Source of the DNA: Streptomyces sp. 1-11
GTDB taxonomy: Bacteria; Actinomycetota; Actinomycetes; Streptomycetales; Streptomycetaceae
Direction: 5' to 3'
Assembly: GCF_007176755.1 (NCBI RefSeq)
Contig: NZ_BJTV01000006.1
Location: forward strand, 409,029 to 473,028
DNA: 64,000 nucleotides
Both the position numbers and the translations under genes were made by a program. Below, one piece after another: positions 53,625-61,866 of this stretch. Position 1 is the first letter of the stretch, and every line of letters starts with the position of its first letter. Under the pieces are notes generated by a model. It was given only the letters and a program-made list of their open reading frames with translations, was not told the DNA's origin and did not search any database.

Positions 53625-54848
53625 TCACTCGTCGGCGAGCAGGCTCCCGAGCTGGTCAAGAGCTGACCGCTTCTCGGTCATGTCGGCGTGTGCGTAGATG
53701 TTCATAGTCACGTCCAAGGCGCTGTGCCCGACGATGTCGCGGACGATGTGCGGCGGGATGCCGAGGCCGAGAAGCAGCGTCACGCAGGTGTGCCGAAGAT
53801 CGTGGAAACGCACCTTCAGGCCCAGCCGCTCGCGGATCGGGTAGAAGTGCCGGTTCAGGTTCCGGGGCTCGATCGGGGTCCCCCGCCTGGTGGTGAAGAC
53901 CAGACCGGTTTCCCGCCACTGCTCCCCCGCCGCCCGGCGCTCCTCGGCCTGGCCGACACGGTGCCGGCGGAGGGCGTCGACGCACACGGCGGGCAGCGGT
54001 ACGGGCCGCTCCGAGCGACGCGTCTTGGGCGCGGTCAGCGTCAGCTCGCCGTTGACCCGCTGCAGGGCCGTACGGATCTCCAGTGATCCCCCATCCAGGT
54101 CAACGTCCGACCAGTGAAGCCCCAGCAGCTCACCACGCCGCAGACCCAGGTACAGCGCGAGCACGTAGGCCGCACACAGGCGGTTGTCGCGCACGTCGCC
54201 CAGGAGCTTCTTGGCTTCGGCGACGGACAGGCCGCGGCCGACCCGGTACCGGGGAGTCTGCACCTGCACGAGCTTGGCGACGTTGCGCTGCACCAGCTCC
54301 TCGCGAACCGCGTGCTGGAGGGCGTTCCGCAGCACCGCGTGAAGGTACTGGACCATGCGAGGAGACAGCCGCCGCTCGCAGCACCGCTTGGGGGTGGCGG
54401 CACAGCAGCGACGCGCGTCGGCCGGACGGGCGGCGTCCCGCTTCTGCGCGCAGCACTGGCAGGCCTGCCGAGCCCAGTCGAGGAAGAGGCGCACGTCCTT
54501 GGCGGTGAGCCGCGCCAACTTCTTCTTGCCGAGCCGGGGGATGATGTACGCGTTGACGCACTTGCTGTAGCTGTAGACCGTCGACGGCCGCACCTTGTGA
54601 CTCACGATGTGCTCAAGCCAGTAGGTCAGGTAGGTGTCGAGGCTTTCCGTCGTGTCAGCCGCCGGGATGCCCTGATCGCTCTTCGCGAGCAGCTCGGTGA
54701 GCTTCCGCCGGGCCTCCTCCCAGGTCTTGCCGTAGACCCGCCGGCGCTTGTACGTGCCGTCAGGCATCAGGACATAGCCCGCTCCCTCGTAACGGCCGTC
54801 CTTGCGGCGGTAGATGGTGCCTTCTCCGTTGGGGTTGCGCTTGGCCAT
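53625..54848 (-). CDS. int: Tyrosine recombinase / integrase
   Basis: A 407-residue site-specific recombinase that inserts the element into the tRNA gene. An N-terminal SAM-like arm-binding domain (GTIYRRKDGRYEGAGYV, then LDTYLTYWLEHI) is followed by the catalytic domain with Arg in LGLRRGELLGLHWSD, H-x-x-R in HDLRHTCVTLLLG, then His in GHSALDVTMNIYAHAD and the nucleophile Tyr in the same stretch. Between the domains a cysteine-rich stretch (residues about 130-160, CQCCAQ, RRCCAATPKRCC) may bind metal and is shared by related Streptomyces integrases. It overlaps xis by one base. Confidence 0.95.
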   Translation of the reverse strand: MAKRNPNGEGTIYRRKDGRYEGAGYVLMPDGTYKRRRVYGKTWEEARRKLTELLAKSDQGIPAADTTESLDTYLTYWLEHIVSHKVRPSTVYSYSKCVNAYIIPRLGKKKLARLTAKDVRLFLDWARQACQCCAQKRDAARPADARRCCAATPKRCCERRLSPRMVQYLHAVLRNALQHAVREELVQRNVAKLVQVQTPRYRVGRGLSVAEAKKLLGDVRDNRLCAAYVLALYLGLRRGELLGLHWSDVDLDGGSLEIRTALQRVNGELTLTAPKTRRSERPVPLPAVCVDALRRHRVGQAEERRAAGEQWRETGLVFTTRRGTPIEPRNLNRHFYPIRERLGLKVRFHDLRHTCVTLLLGLGIPPHIVRDIVGHSALDVTMNIYAHADMTEKRSALDQLGSLLADE

Positions 54849-55039
54849 CAGGCGGCCTCCTCGATCTCGTGGTTGATGAAGTCGCGCAGCGCGTCAGCGG
54901 GCACGCGGCGGGAACGCCCGACGGGGATGGAGACCAACCGGCGGGAGCGGATCAGGTCGTAGACCGTGGAGCGGCCGAGCCTGAGCCGCGCCATGACCTC
55001 GGGCACCGTCAGCAGTTCGGCAGTGGCAGTGGTGCTCAC
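54848..55039 (-). CDS. xis: Excisionase (MerR-like helix-turn-helix)
   Basis: A 63-residue DNA-binding protein of the excisionase/HTH_17 family, seen in LLTVPEVMARLRLGRSTVYDLI then RRLVSIPVGRSRRVPADALR. It directs the integrase toward excision. The GTG start overlaps the repSA stop (GTGA) and its stop overlaps the int start, so repSA-xis-int form one translationally coupled unit, as in pSAM2. Confidence 0.92.
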   Translation of the reverse strand: MSTTATAELLTVPEVMARLRLGRSTVYDLIRSRRLVSIPVGRSRRVPADALRDFINHEIEEAA

Positions 55040-56415
55040 GCCGCAGCTCCTTCCTGGGCGAGTAGGTCGCGTAGGGCATCGCGGGCGGTCTCGCGGTTGA
55101 GTTGGAGGTCGCGGGCGATGGTGGCGGCGAGGGCTGATTCGCCGGGGGTGTGGCCGTGGCCGGCGTACTGCCAGTCGGCGAGGACGAGGACGGTGTCCGG
55201 CTCGGTGTCCTCCAGACCGAGGGCTTCGCGCTCCTGGGTAGCGCGGTAGTCGGCGCGTTCCTGGCGGAGGGCGCCGAGGGTGGTGGAGTAGCGGCGGGAC
55301 TTGGTGGAGAAGTGGCCGCGGAAGCCGAGCATGTGCGCCCAGGCCCAGAGGCGGCGGTCGGGGTAGAGCGGGTCGAGTTCCTTGCAGGCCGTGATGAGGC
55401 GGCGGGTGTGGTCGGGGACCTGGTGGCGATCGAGTTCCGCGAGTTCGCCGATGCGGCGGTCGAGGGTGCCGGTGTTCTCTGCGGCTTTGGTGGCGTACTT
55501 GGCGACGTAGGAGGCGACGGCCTGTTCGGTGATGTCGGAGCCGTCACCGAACGCCTTGACCGGTCGGACGTCGAGCTGGGTGCCCCAGCGGAAGGTCCGG
55601 GCAGGCTGGTCCTCGGCGGCCGGGACAGAAACTGACGTGTAGGAGTGCGCGGCAGCTGCGCGGATCGCGTCGGCGAGGAGGTCGACGGTGGCCCAGGCGG
55701 GCGGCGGCGTGTCCGGGCCGTTGGGACCGTCCAGCCGGATCACGGCGTGGAAGTGCAGGGCGCCGCGCTTCTGGAACTCGGCGACCTTGCCGTACGACAG
55801 CCGTGCGCACTCCTTCAGCTCACGTTGTGAAAGGCCGGCGCGGGCGGCTATCTCGCGGCGGAGCCGGGTGGTGAAGCGCTGCCAGAGCTGTCCGGCGTGG
55901 TTGTTGAAGAGCACTGTGCCCGCGTAGTCGTACGTCTCTGGGTCGAGGGCGGTGCCGAGGGCGGGGTCATCTGCCAGGTGGCGGGTGCCGCAGCGGCAGA
56001 CGCCGTAGTCGGGTCGGTTGTGCACGCGGCCAAACGACGGCGCGGTGAGGGTGGCGAAGACGCGGGGGTGGTCGCGGACGGTGGCGGCGATGTCCCTGCG
56101 GTCGTCACCGGCGAGGCCTGCGCGGATGAGGTGGTAGGTGTCGCCCGCGTACGTCCAGGCGCAGGCAGGACAACGGGAGGCGCGGCGGTTGCCGCAGGCC
56201 AGACGAAGGCGTCCGCCGGGTTCGCCCTCCGTGGAGTAGTGGTGCAGGGTCTCGCCGGTGGTCTTGTCCTTGGTGAGGGTCCAGCCGGTCAGGTGGATGG
56301 GGTCGGCGCAGCCGCCAGTGCGGCGGATCTGGTCTTCCCATCGGGCGTAGTCGGAGGCCGAAGCCACCCTCAGCAGGTCGCCGAGGGTGGTCGGGTCGAG
56401 CAGCGTCTCAGGCAC
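55036..56415 (-). CDS. repSA: RepSA-type rolling-circle replication initiator
   Basis: A 459-residue initiator protein. Zinc-binding cysteines occur in CGNRRASRCPACAWTYAGDTYHL and VCRCGTRH. The HUH-like metal motif is GALHFHAVIRLDG. Downstream helices include VASYVAKYATKAAENTG, which fits the YxxK catalytic pattern of rolling-circle initiators. It makes the excised element replicate before transfer. The GTG at 56415 is chosen since the longer frame has no similarity. It overlaps by 8 bases the upstream small zinc-ribbon gene. Confidence 0.9.
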   Translation of the reverse strand: MPETLLDPTTLGDLLRVASASDYARWEDQIRRTGGCADPIHLTGWTLTKDKTTGETLHHYSTEGEPGGRLRLACGNRRASRCPACAWTYAGDTYHLIRAGLAGDDRRDIAATVRDHPRVFATLTAPSFGRVHNRPDYGVCRCGTRHLADDPALGTALDPETYDYAGTVLFNNHAGQLWQRFTTRLRREIAARAGLSQRELKECARLSYGKVAEFQKRGALHFHAVIRLDGPNGPDTPPPAWATVDLLADAIRAAAAHSYTSVSVPAAEDQPARTFRWGTQLDVRPVKAFGDGSDITEQAVASYVAKYATKAAENTGTLDRRIGELAELDRHQVPDHTRRLITACKELDPLYPDRRLWAWAHMLGFRGHFSTKSRRYSTTLGALRQERADYRATQEREALGLEDTEPDTVLVLADWQYAGHGHTPGESALAATIARDLQLNRETARDALRDLLAQEGAAA

Positions 56416-56593
56416 GGGCGCCCTCCCGGTCGCGGCGGGCGGGGGTGCTGCCGGTGCCGTGGCAGGCCGGGCAGTGTGCGGTGATGATCCGCAGGTGGCC
56501 GCGGGCGTCGCGGCCGCCGAGGGTGATGGCGACGGAGGCGAAGCCGTCGCAGGCCGGGCAGATCCTCGGCGGAGGCGGTGTGTGCTGGGCCAT
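56408..56593 (-). CDS. Small zinc-ribbon protein (two CxxC pairs)
   Basis: A 61-residue protein with CPACDGFASVA near residue 12 and CPACHGTGS near residue 41. These two DnaJ-like CxxCxG knuckles are likely to bind one zinc. It sits directly upstream of repSA with coding overlap. It is a common small gene of this element class, of unknown function, perhaps a replication or transfer accessory. Confidence 0.75.
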   Translation of the reverse strand: MAQHTPPPPRICPACDGFASVAITLGGRDARGHLRIITAHCPACHGTGSTPARRDREGARA

Positions 56594-56678
56594 GATGGTG
56601 GTTCCTTTCGATTGCGGTTGGAAGAAACGGCCCCGGGTGGCGGCGTGCTTGGCGGCTTGTGCGCCACCCGGCGGCCTT

Positions 56679-57230
56679 TCAGTGAGAGGTGCGTGAGCCC
56701 CGGCGGCCACGGCCCTTGGCCGCGTACATGGCCGCATCAGCAGCGGCGAGAGCATCGGTCAGCGACGGCGCGGGCAGCTCGGCGACGAGGCAGGCCCCGA
56801 CCGAGGCGGCCAGCGGCAGCGACAGCCCGGCGTAGGGCAGCGGCCGGTGAAGGGCGGCGTTGAGCGCGCCGAGATCGGCGGCGGCCAGGTCGCGGACTAC
56901 GGCGACGAACTCGTCCCCGCCCAAGCGTCCGGCGATGCCGTGGCATCCGCACCAGGAGCGCATGCGGTCGGCGGTGGCGACGAGGGCGGCGTCCCCGGCG
57001 GCGTGGCCGTGGGTGTCGTTAAGGGTCTTGAAGTGGTCGAGGTCGACCAGGAGGACGGCGGCACTCGGGTGTCGGCGGATGAGGTGTTCGGCGCGGGCGG
57101 TCCACCCAGCGCGGGTGTGCAGGCCGGTGAGCGGGTCGCGGCGGGCGGTGGCGAGACGGCGGGTGAGGATGCCGCCGTGCACGGCCCAGCCGAGTAACGG
57201 CGCGACGCTGGCGGCGAGCTGCAGATCCAT
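56679..57230 (-). CDS. GGDEF domain protein (probable diguanylate cyclase)
   Basis: A 183-residue protein. A short hydrophobic N-terminus (LQLAASVAPLLGWAVHGGIL, residues 3-22) is followed by a full GGDEF domain: RDPLTGLHTRAGW, LLVDLDHFKTLNDTHGHAAGD and RLGGDEF, with the intact GGDEF at 104-108, so it should make c-di-GMP. The RxxD inhibitory site normally just upstream is absent. c-di-GMP controls BldD and development in Streptomyces, so an element-borne cyclase could alter host development. It lies between repSA and transfer genes. Confidence 0.88.
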   Translation of the reverse strand: MDLQLAASVAPLLGWAVHGGILTRRLATARRDPLTGLHTRAGWTARAEHLIRRHPSAAVLLVDLDHFKTLNDTHGHAAGDAALVATADRMRSWCGCHGIAGRLGGDEFVAVVRDLAAADLGALNAALHRPLPYAGLSLPLAASVGACLVAELPAPSLTDALAAADAAMYAAKGRGRRGSRTSH

Positions 57231-57321
57231 GGCTTCTCCTTGGCGATGGCGGTTGACTGGCAGATCCCGGTCCCGAAGGCGGCGGCGTGCTTGGCGGCTT
57301 GTGCGTCGCCTCCAGGCCGGG

Positions 57322-57633
57322 TCAGCGGCGGTGCTGGGCGGAAGCGAGCGAACGGACGACCAGGGCGCAGACGGCGACGGAAGCGGCGGTGATGGCGACC
57401 GCCAGGAGCATGGAGACCAGGACGGCGCCGACGACCAGGACCACGGCGGTGCCGCCCCCGACCAGGGCGAGCGCGGAACCGGGCGTGAGCTGGACGGTGG
57501 GCCGGGACGGCGTCGAGACGGGGGCAGGAGCAGCGGCCGGCGAGGACTGCTCGACGGCGATCGGCTCGACGAGGACAGGCGGCGAGGTGAACCGGGTCGG
57601 GGCGGGCATGGTCGGGATCTTGGGGCGGAGCAT
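57322..57633 (-). CDS. Small membrane protein of the transfer region
   Basis: A 103-residue protein with a Pro-rich N-terminal half (APTRFTSPPVLVEPIAVEQS) and one long or two short hydrophobic helices (residues about 52-92, VGGGTAVVLVVGAVLVSMLL). It is probably one of the small Spd-type proteins that help intramycelial spread, by position only. Confidence 0.65.
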   Translation of the reverse strand: MLRPKIPTMPAPTRFTSPPVLVEPIAVEQSSPAAAPAPVSTPSRPTVQLTPGSALALVGGGTAVVLVVGAVLVSMLLAVAITAASVAVCALVVRSLASAQHRR

Positions 57634-57644
57634 GGTCGGTCTCC

Positions 57645-57800
57645 CTACTTGATGGCGGTGTCGATGACAGGGGCGAGCAGGCTGTCCGCGACGAGGTAGC
57701 CGCCGAGCAGCAGCACCAGGACCAGCCAGAGCGGCGGGCGGGCGAGCTTGCAGCCGAGGTAGCCGACGACGGCGAGGGCGAACCAGAGCGGGACGTCCAT
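57645..57800 (-). CDS. 51-residue membrane protein of the transfer region
   Basis: It has two hydrophobic helices (PLWFALAVVGYLGCKLA and PLWLVLVLLLGGYLVADSLL). It fits the SpdD-like small membrane proteins near traB in Streptomyces elements. Function is inferred from position. Confidence 0.65.
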   Translation of the reverse strand: MDVPLWFALAVVGYLGCKLARPPLWLVLVLLLGGYLVADSLLAPVIDTAIK

Positions 57801-57811
57801 GGCGGTGCCTC

Positions 57812-58003
57812 CTATCGGGCCGAGCAGCGGTGGGTGCGGGCGGCGAGCTGGGCTGCGGACTGGGTCGAGTAGTCGGCCGACCAGCCGCAGTGGTCGTTGG
57901 TGCACACGGCGGCGTGCTTGGTGCTGCCGCGCTGGTCGCGGTGGGTCCCGATCTGCACGGGGCCGATCCGCATGAGGGAGTGGAAGTAGTCGCGGGCGGG
58001 CAT
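57812..58003 (-). CDS. Mobile element transfer protein, 63 residues
   Basis: A small protein with RIGPVQIGTHRDQRGSTKH then CTNDHCGWSADY and RTHRCSA. This pattern, with three cysteines and a basic centre, is the small 'mobile element transfer protein' family found next to spd genes. It may bind zinc. Its role in spread is inferred from the family name and the neighbours. Confidence 0.75.
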   Translation of the reverse strand: MPARDYFHSLMRIGPVQIGTHRDQRGSTKHAAVCTNDHCGWSADYSTQSAAQLAARTHRCSAR

Positions 58004-58022
58004 GGCGGCTTCTCCTTTCGGT

Positions 58023-58721
58023 TCAGGCGAGCTGGGCGGCGATGGCGTCGGCGAGGTGGGCCGGGACACCGAGGCGGGCGCGCAGGGTGTCGGTGTCGAT
58101 CGGGGCGCCGGTGCGGGCGTGGTGGTCGTCGGCGACCTTCCGGGCGTGGTCGACCAGCGCGGCCGGGACCGAGACGGGCGAGGGCGAGGGCGCGGACGCG
58201 GGCAGTTCTCGGCCGGGCTCAGGAGCGTCGGCCACTTCCGGCTGAGGTTCCGGAGAAGACTCGGTCTTCGACTCGGCAGCGGGCCGGGGTTCGGGCACGG
58301 CTGTCTCGGCCGGTCCGGCAGCCGCGGACCCTTGCGGTGCTTCCGCCTGGGCGGGCAGGTGAACGAGGAGAGTTCCGCCGAGGAAGGCGAGGGCAGGCCA
58401 TCCGGCGACGAGGATGCGCAGCCAGGCGGGCACGTCCCCGAGGTCGAGAAGGCCGGCGGTGGCGACGTTGGCGCCGAGGGAAGCGGCAAGCGCCACGGCG
58501 AACCAGAACCATGCGGCCCTGACCGGCTGGCCAGACGGGCGCAGCATCCTCAGCCGCCGCCAGGCTGCGACGAGGAGCAGATCGACGCTGATCGGGTAGG
58601 CCCACGCCTTCCAACCGTCCTGTCCGGCAGCGGCGGCCAGGTCGTGAAGGTGGGCGAAGGACAGGGCACCGGCGATCACGGCCTGGACGAGCACGGCGTC
58701 GACTCGGGGTGCGGCACGCAT
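58023..58721 (-). CDS. SpdB-like DUF2637 membrane protein
   Basis: A 232-residue protein. Four hydrophobic helices lie in the first 120 residues (AVIAGALSFAHLHDLAAAAG, YPISVDLLLVAAW, WFWFAVALAASLGANVATAG and ILVAGWPALAFLGGTLLVH), followed by an acidic Pro/Glu-rich linker and a C-terminal helical domain VPAALVDHARKVADDHHART. DUF2637/SpdB proteins help spread the element between compartments of the recipient mycelium, with TraB. ATG 58721 has GGAAGGAG 7 bases upstream. Confidence 0.85.
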   Translation of the reverse strand: MRAAPRVDAVLVQAVIAGALSFAHLHDLAAAAGQDGWKAWAYPISVDLLLVAAWRRLRMLRPSGQPVRAAWFWFAVALAASLGANVATAGLLDLGDVPAWLRILVAGWPALAFLGGTLLVHLPAQAEAPQGSAAAGPAETAVPEPRPAAESKTESSPEPQPEVADAPEPGRELPASAPSPSPVSVPAALVDHARKVADDHHARTGAPIDTDTLRARLGVPAHLADAIAAQLA

Positions 58722-58740
58722 CGTCAATCTCCTTCCGAGG

Positions 58741-60096
58741 TCAGGCCACGACGGGGGCGGGCTTGGCGGTCGGATCGGAGACCGGAATCCAGAGCGGCAG
58801 GGCGGGCCGGAAGGACGCGAGTTCGGGCAGCTCCGGGGTCAGCGAGGCGTGTCGGTTGCAGGCATCGACGGCCTTGCGCAACGAGGTGTGTGGGGCGCGG
58901 ATGCGAGCCCATCCGCCGGTGGGGTCCCCGGCCACGGCGACGCCGGGCGTGTCGGGCGATATCTGGATCGCGGCGAGGACGGCGTCCGGGGCGACGTCGC
59001 CGAAGGCCATGTTGGCCGAGGGTTCGTCGTTGACCCGGTGGGCTGTGCGGCCGGTGAGCTGAGCGCGCAGCATCGTGATGCCCTTGCCGAGTTCCGAGCC
59101 GAAGCGCTGACCGCAGATCTCCAGGTAGATCCCGGCGGCGCGGCCGAGCTGGGCGAGGCGCGCGAGGGCGGTGATGACGCGGTCCCGGCGCTTCTCTTCC
59201 TCCTTGTTGGTGAAGAGGGCCAGCTCGGCGACCTCATCGACGAGCAGCACGATCGAGACCGGGCGCAGATGCTCGGGCAGGTCCCAGATGTCGGCGGCGA
59301 TCTCCGCGTCCGGAACGTCGGCGGTGATGCGCTGCTCGGCACGGATGAGTTGGTAGACGGCCTCCATGCGGGACACGAGACCGTCGAGGAGTTCGGCGGC
59401 GTCGTCGGTGTTGTCCGCCAGTGCTGAGAAGCGGCGGGCCAGCGGATACAGCTCCACGCCTTGCTTGCAGTCGATGCCGACCAGGGCGACCGGCTGTGCG
59501 GCCAGCTCAGCGATCAGGTTGCGCTGGTAGACGGACTTGCCGGACTTCGTCGCGCCGAGGGTCAGCGCGTGGGGGACGGTGCGGTAGTCGCGGTAGTGCA
59601 CCGCGCCGTCTTCCCGCAGGGCGACGGGAACCCGCGTCGGCGTACGCTCCAGCCTGGCCGGCATCTGCACCCGGTTGAGCACGTCATAGCCGGTCATCCG
59701 CAGCTCGACGACGCCCGAGCGCAGCTCACGCGAGGTGACGCCATACATGCCGAACGAGTGCCGCAGCCGATCACACGAGGCGGACACGTCGAAGGCATCC
59801 TGTCCCGGGCGCAGCCCCAGCCGCAGGACCAGGCCGGTACGGGTCGGACGCAGCCGGAGAATGCGTGGAGGCCGCGAGTCAGGGACGGGGCGGTTCGCGA
59901 CCCGCGCCAGGGCCAGCCGCCAGCGGGACGGCGGCACCGTCAGCCCGCAGGCGTCCATCACCGAGCGGTAGCGGACGAGGACCCGCAGGACGGCGAGGGT
60001 GACACCGAAGGTCAGCCAGTACCAGGCGGGACGCCGCCACCGCAGAAGAACAGCGGTGGCGACGACCAGCAGCAGGGCGACGGTGGACCCGGTCAC
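58741..60096 (-). CDS. traB: FtsK/SpoIIIE-type DNA translocase TraB (TraSA-like)
   Basis: A 451-residue translocase. Two N-terminal hydrophobic helices (about residues 3-45) are followed by an FtsK-like motor with Walker A LGATKSGKS and Walker B IVLLVDEVAEL. The motif CGQRFGSELGKGITMLRAQL carries the RecA-fold sensor part. It pumps double-stranded element DNA between mycelia and is the only protein needed for transfer in these elements. The GTG at 60096 lies 2 bases after the preceding gene stop. It is first of the large transfer genes. Confidence 0.92.
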   Translation of the reverse strand: MTGSTVALLLVVATAVLLRWRRPAWYWLTFGVTLAVLRVLVRYRSVMDACGLTVPPSRWRLALARVANRPVPDSRPPRILRLRPTRTGLVLRLGLRPGQDAFDVSASCDRLRHSFGMYGVTSRELRSGVVELRMTGYDVLNRVQMPARLERTPTRVPVALREDGAVHYRDYRTVPHALTLGATKSGKSVYQRNLIAELAAQPVALVGIDCKQGVELYPLARRFSALADNTDDAAELLDGLVSRMEAVYQLIRAEQRITADVPDAEIAADIWDLPEHLRPVSIVLLVDEVAELALFTNKEEEKRRDRVITALARLAQLGRAAGIYLEICGQRFGSELGKGITMLRAQLTGRTAHRVNDEPSANMAFGDVAPDAVLAAIQISPDTPGVAVAGDPTGGWARIRAPHTSLRKAVDACNRHASLTPELPELASFRPALPLWIPVSDPTAKPAPVVA

Positions 60097-60098
60097 GG

Positions 60099-60455
60099 TC
60101 AGGCCGCCTTGGACTGCGCGGCGCTGTCGACGAGGGACGTGACGGCGACCGCACGGAAGCTGATGCCGTGGCGACGCTGCCCGTTGAACTCGTTCTCCCA
60201 CGGCCGCGCGACCAGGCCGGTCAGCGCCACCGGGGTCCCCATGGCCAGCTCACCGGAGATACCCGGCTCCGGCACGGCGACGGCAAGGATCTCGACCTCG
60301 CCGTTCGCGGCGAACATCACGTCGACGGTCATCATCGAAGCGCCGGTCTCGGGGTCCGTGGCGATCTCACCGGTCCGGCGGTCACGGATCTTCGGCTGCG
60401 GGGGACGGGCGACCATCACAGTCGCGCCGGAGGTCTCTACGGGGATCTGACGCAT
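60099..60455 (-). CDS. SCO3933-family regulatory/accessory protein
   Basis: A 118-residue basic protein of the SCO3933 type often found directly before traB in Streptomyces elements. The middle PPQPKIRDRRTGEIATDPET and the end ALTGLVARPWENEFNGQRRHGISFRAVAV suggest a beta-barrel, OB-like fold, although no clear motif is seen. It is the first gene of the minus-strand operon and faces the operator cluster at 60540-60586. Confidence 0.72.
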   Translation of the reverse strand: MRQIPVETSGATVMVARPPQPKIRDRRTGEIATDPETGASMMTVDVMFAANGEVEILAVAVPEPGISGELAMGTPVALTGLVARPWENEFNGQRRHGISFRAVAVTSLVDSAAQSKAA

Positions 60456-60539
60456 CGTCTTGTCTCCAAGTCGGGGGTGGTGGTGACCGACATCCCGTCG
60501 GTGAGACCAGAAGACCGCGAGAGCGGGTGGACGCATCAC

Positions 60540-60586
60540 CGTCCGTATGGACGTTTAGGGACGTCTGAGCTACCGTCAAAACGTCC
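60540..60586. promoter_or_regulatory. Operator cluster between regulator and transfer operon
   Basis: A perfect dyad CGTCC-GTAT-GGACG spans 60540-60553. GGACGTTT (60549-60556) pairs as an inverted repeat with AAACGTCC (60579-60586), and a related GGGACGTC lies between. Four CGTCC/GGACG half-sites within 47 bp, in the divergent promoter, suggest binding by the adjacent HTH regulator. Confidence 0.7.
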
Positions 60587-60612
60587 TCAGTAGTCCCCGA
60601 GAAGGGCACGAG

Positions 60613-61344
60613 ATGGCGAACGAGCGTTTACGCGCGGCGATTTCGGTGAAGGGCGAGACGATCCAGTCCGTCGCGGGACACGTCGGAGTGGACCCCAAGA
60701 GCGTCGAGCGGTGGATCACCACGGGCCGCACCCCGCACCGCGGGCACCGATGGAAGGCAGCGAGCTTCCTCGGAGTCGACGAGATCTATCTCTGGCCGTC
60801 AGTGGAGAAGCAGGCGGAGAAGGCCAGCACGTCCGAGCTGATCACGTACTACCCGCATCGTGGAGCGGTGCCCGCGCCGCTGTGGTCCTCCCTGATCGAG
60901 AAGGCGACGGACCAGGTAGACATCCTCGTCTACGCCGGTCTCTTCCTCTTCGACAATCACCCGGACCTGCCCGACCACCTGGCCGCGAAGGCGAAGGCCG
61001 GCGCCCAGGTCCGCATCCTGCTCGGCGACCCCGACTCCCAAGCAGTCCGCCAACGCGGCGAAGAGGAGGGCATCGGCGACGACCTGGCCGCGCGGGCCCG
61101 CATCACTCGTCGTTATCTCGAGCCCGCCATGTCGACGCCCGGCGTCGAGGTCCGCGTGCACGACACGATCCTCTACAACTCGATCTACCGGTTCGATGAG
61201 GACGTTCTCGTGAATCCTCATGTCATGGGAGCTCCCGCCGGCCAGAACCCGGTGATGCACTTCCGGTACCTCCCCGGAGCACGGACGTTCCGGCACTACA
61301 TGCGGAGCTTCGACTACGTGTGGGAGCGGGGCCGGGCGGCGTAG
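60613..61344 (+). CDS. HTH regulator with C-terminal DUF5919 (PLD-like) domain
   Basis: A 243-residue protein. The N-terminal helix-turn-helix (RLRAAISVKGETIQSVAGHVGVDPKSVERWI) reads as an XRE/Cro-type domain. The C-terminal DUF5919 half (DQVDILVYAGLFLFDNHP, AQVRILLGDPDSQAV and VHDTILYNSIYRFDEDVLVN) resembles the phospholipase-D fold, with HD in place of the classic HxK, so catalysis is doubtful. It occupies the place of korSA in pSAM2 and probably represses the transfer operon through the operator cluster. The ATG at 60613 has GAGAAGG upstream. Confidence 0.85.
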   Translation: MANERLRAAISVKGETIQSVAGHVGVDPKSVERWITTGRTPHRGHRWKAASFLGVDEIYLWPSVEKQAEKASTSELITYYPHRGAVPAPLWSSLIEKATDQVDILVYAGLFLFDNHPDLPDHLAAKAKAGAQVRILLGDPDSQAVRQRGEEEGIGDDLAARARITRRYLEPAMSTPGVEVRVHDTILYNSIYRFDEDVLVNPHVMGAPAGQNPVMHFRYLPGARTFRHYMRSFDYVWERGRAA

Positions 61345-61372
61345 AACGCCGCGCACGTGCGACGCTGAACCC

Positions 61373-61843
61373 ATGGCCCGCGTCGACTACTTCAACGACC
61401 CGAACGCTCCGAAGGCGAACAGCCTCGTCCCCTCCGTGACCGCTGTCGCCCGCAACGAGGCCGGAGAAGTCCTGCTGATCCACAAGACCGACAACGATCT
61501 CTGGGCTCTGCCCGGAGGAGGGATCGACCTGGGCGAGTCAGCCCTGGACGCAGCCGTACGCGAGACGAAGGAAGAGACCGGCTTCGACGTCGAGGTGACC
61601 GGCCTCGTCGGCATCTACACCAACCCCAACCACGTCATGGCGTACGACGACGGCGAAGTCCGTCAGCAGTTCTCCATCTGCTTCCTTGCCCGCATCATCG
61701 GCGGCCGGCTGCGGACGAGCAGCGAGAGCAAGGAAGTCGCCTTCGTCGACCCGAGCACGTTGGACGAGCTGAACATCCACCCGTCCATGCGCATGCGGAT
61801 CGAGCATGGCCTCGCAGAACGGCCCGAGCCGTACCTTGGATGA
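61373..61843 (+). CDS. NUDIX hydrolase (Pif-like)
   Basis: A 156-residue NUDIX protein. The box GGIDLGESALDAAVRETKEE then TGF matches Gx5Ex7REUxEExGU except Thr for the hydrophobic residue after RE, so the metal-binding Glu residues are intact. pSAM2 Pif, the conjugal immunity factor that blocks redundant transfer into carriers, also has a NUDIX motif. Gene position beside the regulator fits that role. Ordinary nucleotide-pool cleaning is the alternative. It follows the HTH gene by 28 bases on the same strand. Confidence 0.9.
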   Translation: MARVDYFNDPNAPKANSLVPSVTAVARNEAGEVLLIHKTDNDLWALPGGGIDLGESALDAAVRETKEETGFDVEVTGLVGIYTNPNHVMAYDDGEVRQQFSICFLARIIGGRLRTSSESKEVAFVDPSTLDELNIHPSMRMRIEHGLAERPEPYLG

Positions 61844-61866
61844 CTCACTCGGCCCAGGTCAGAGCA

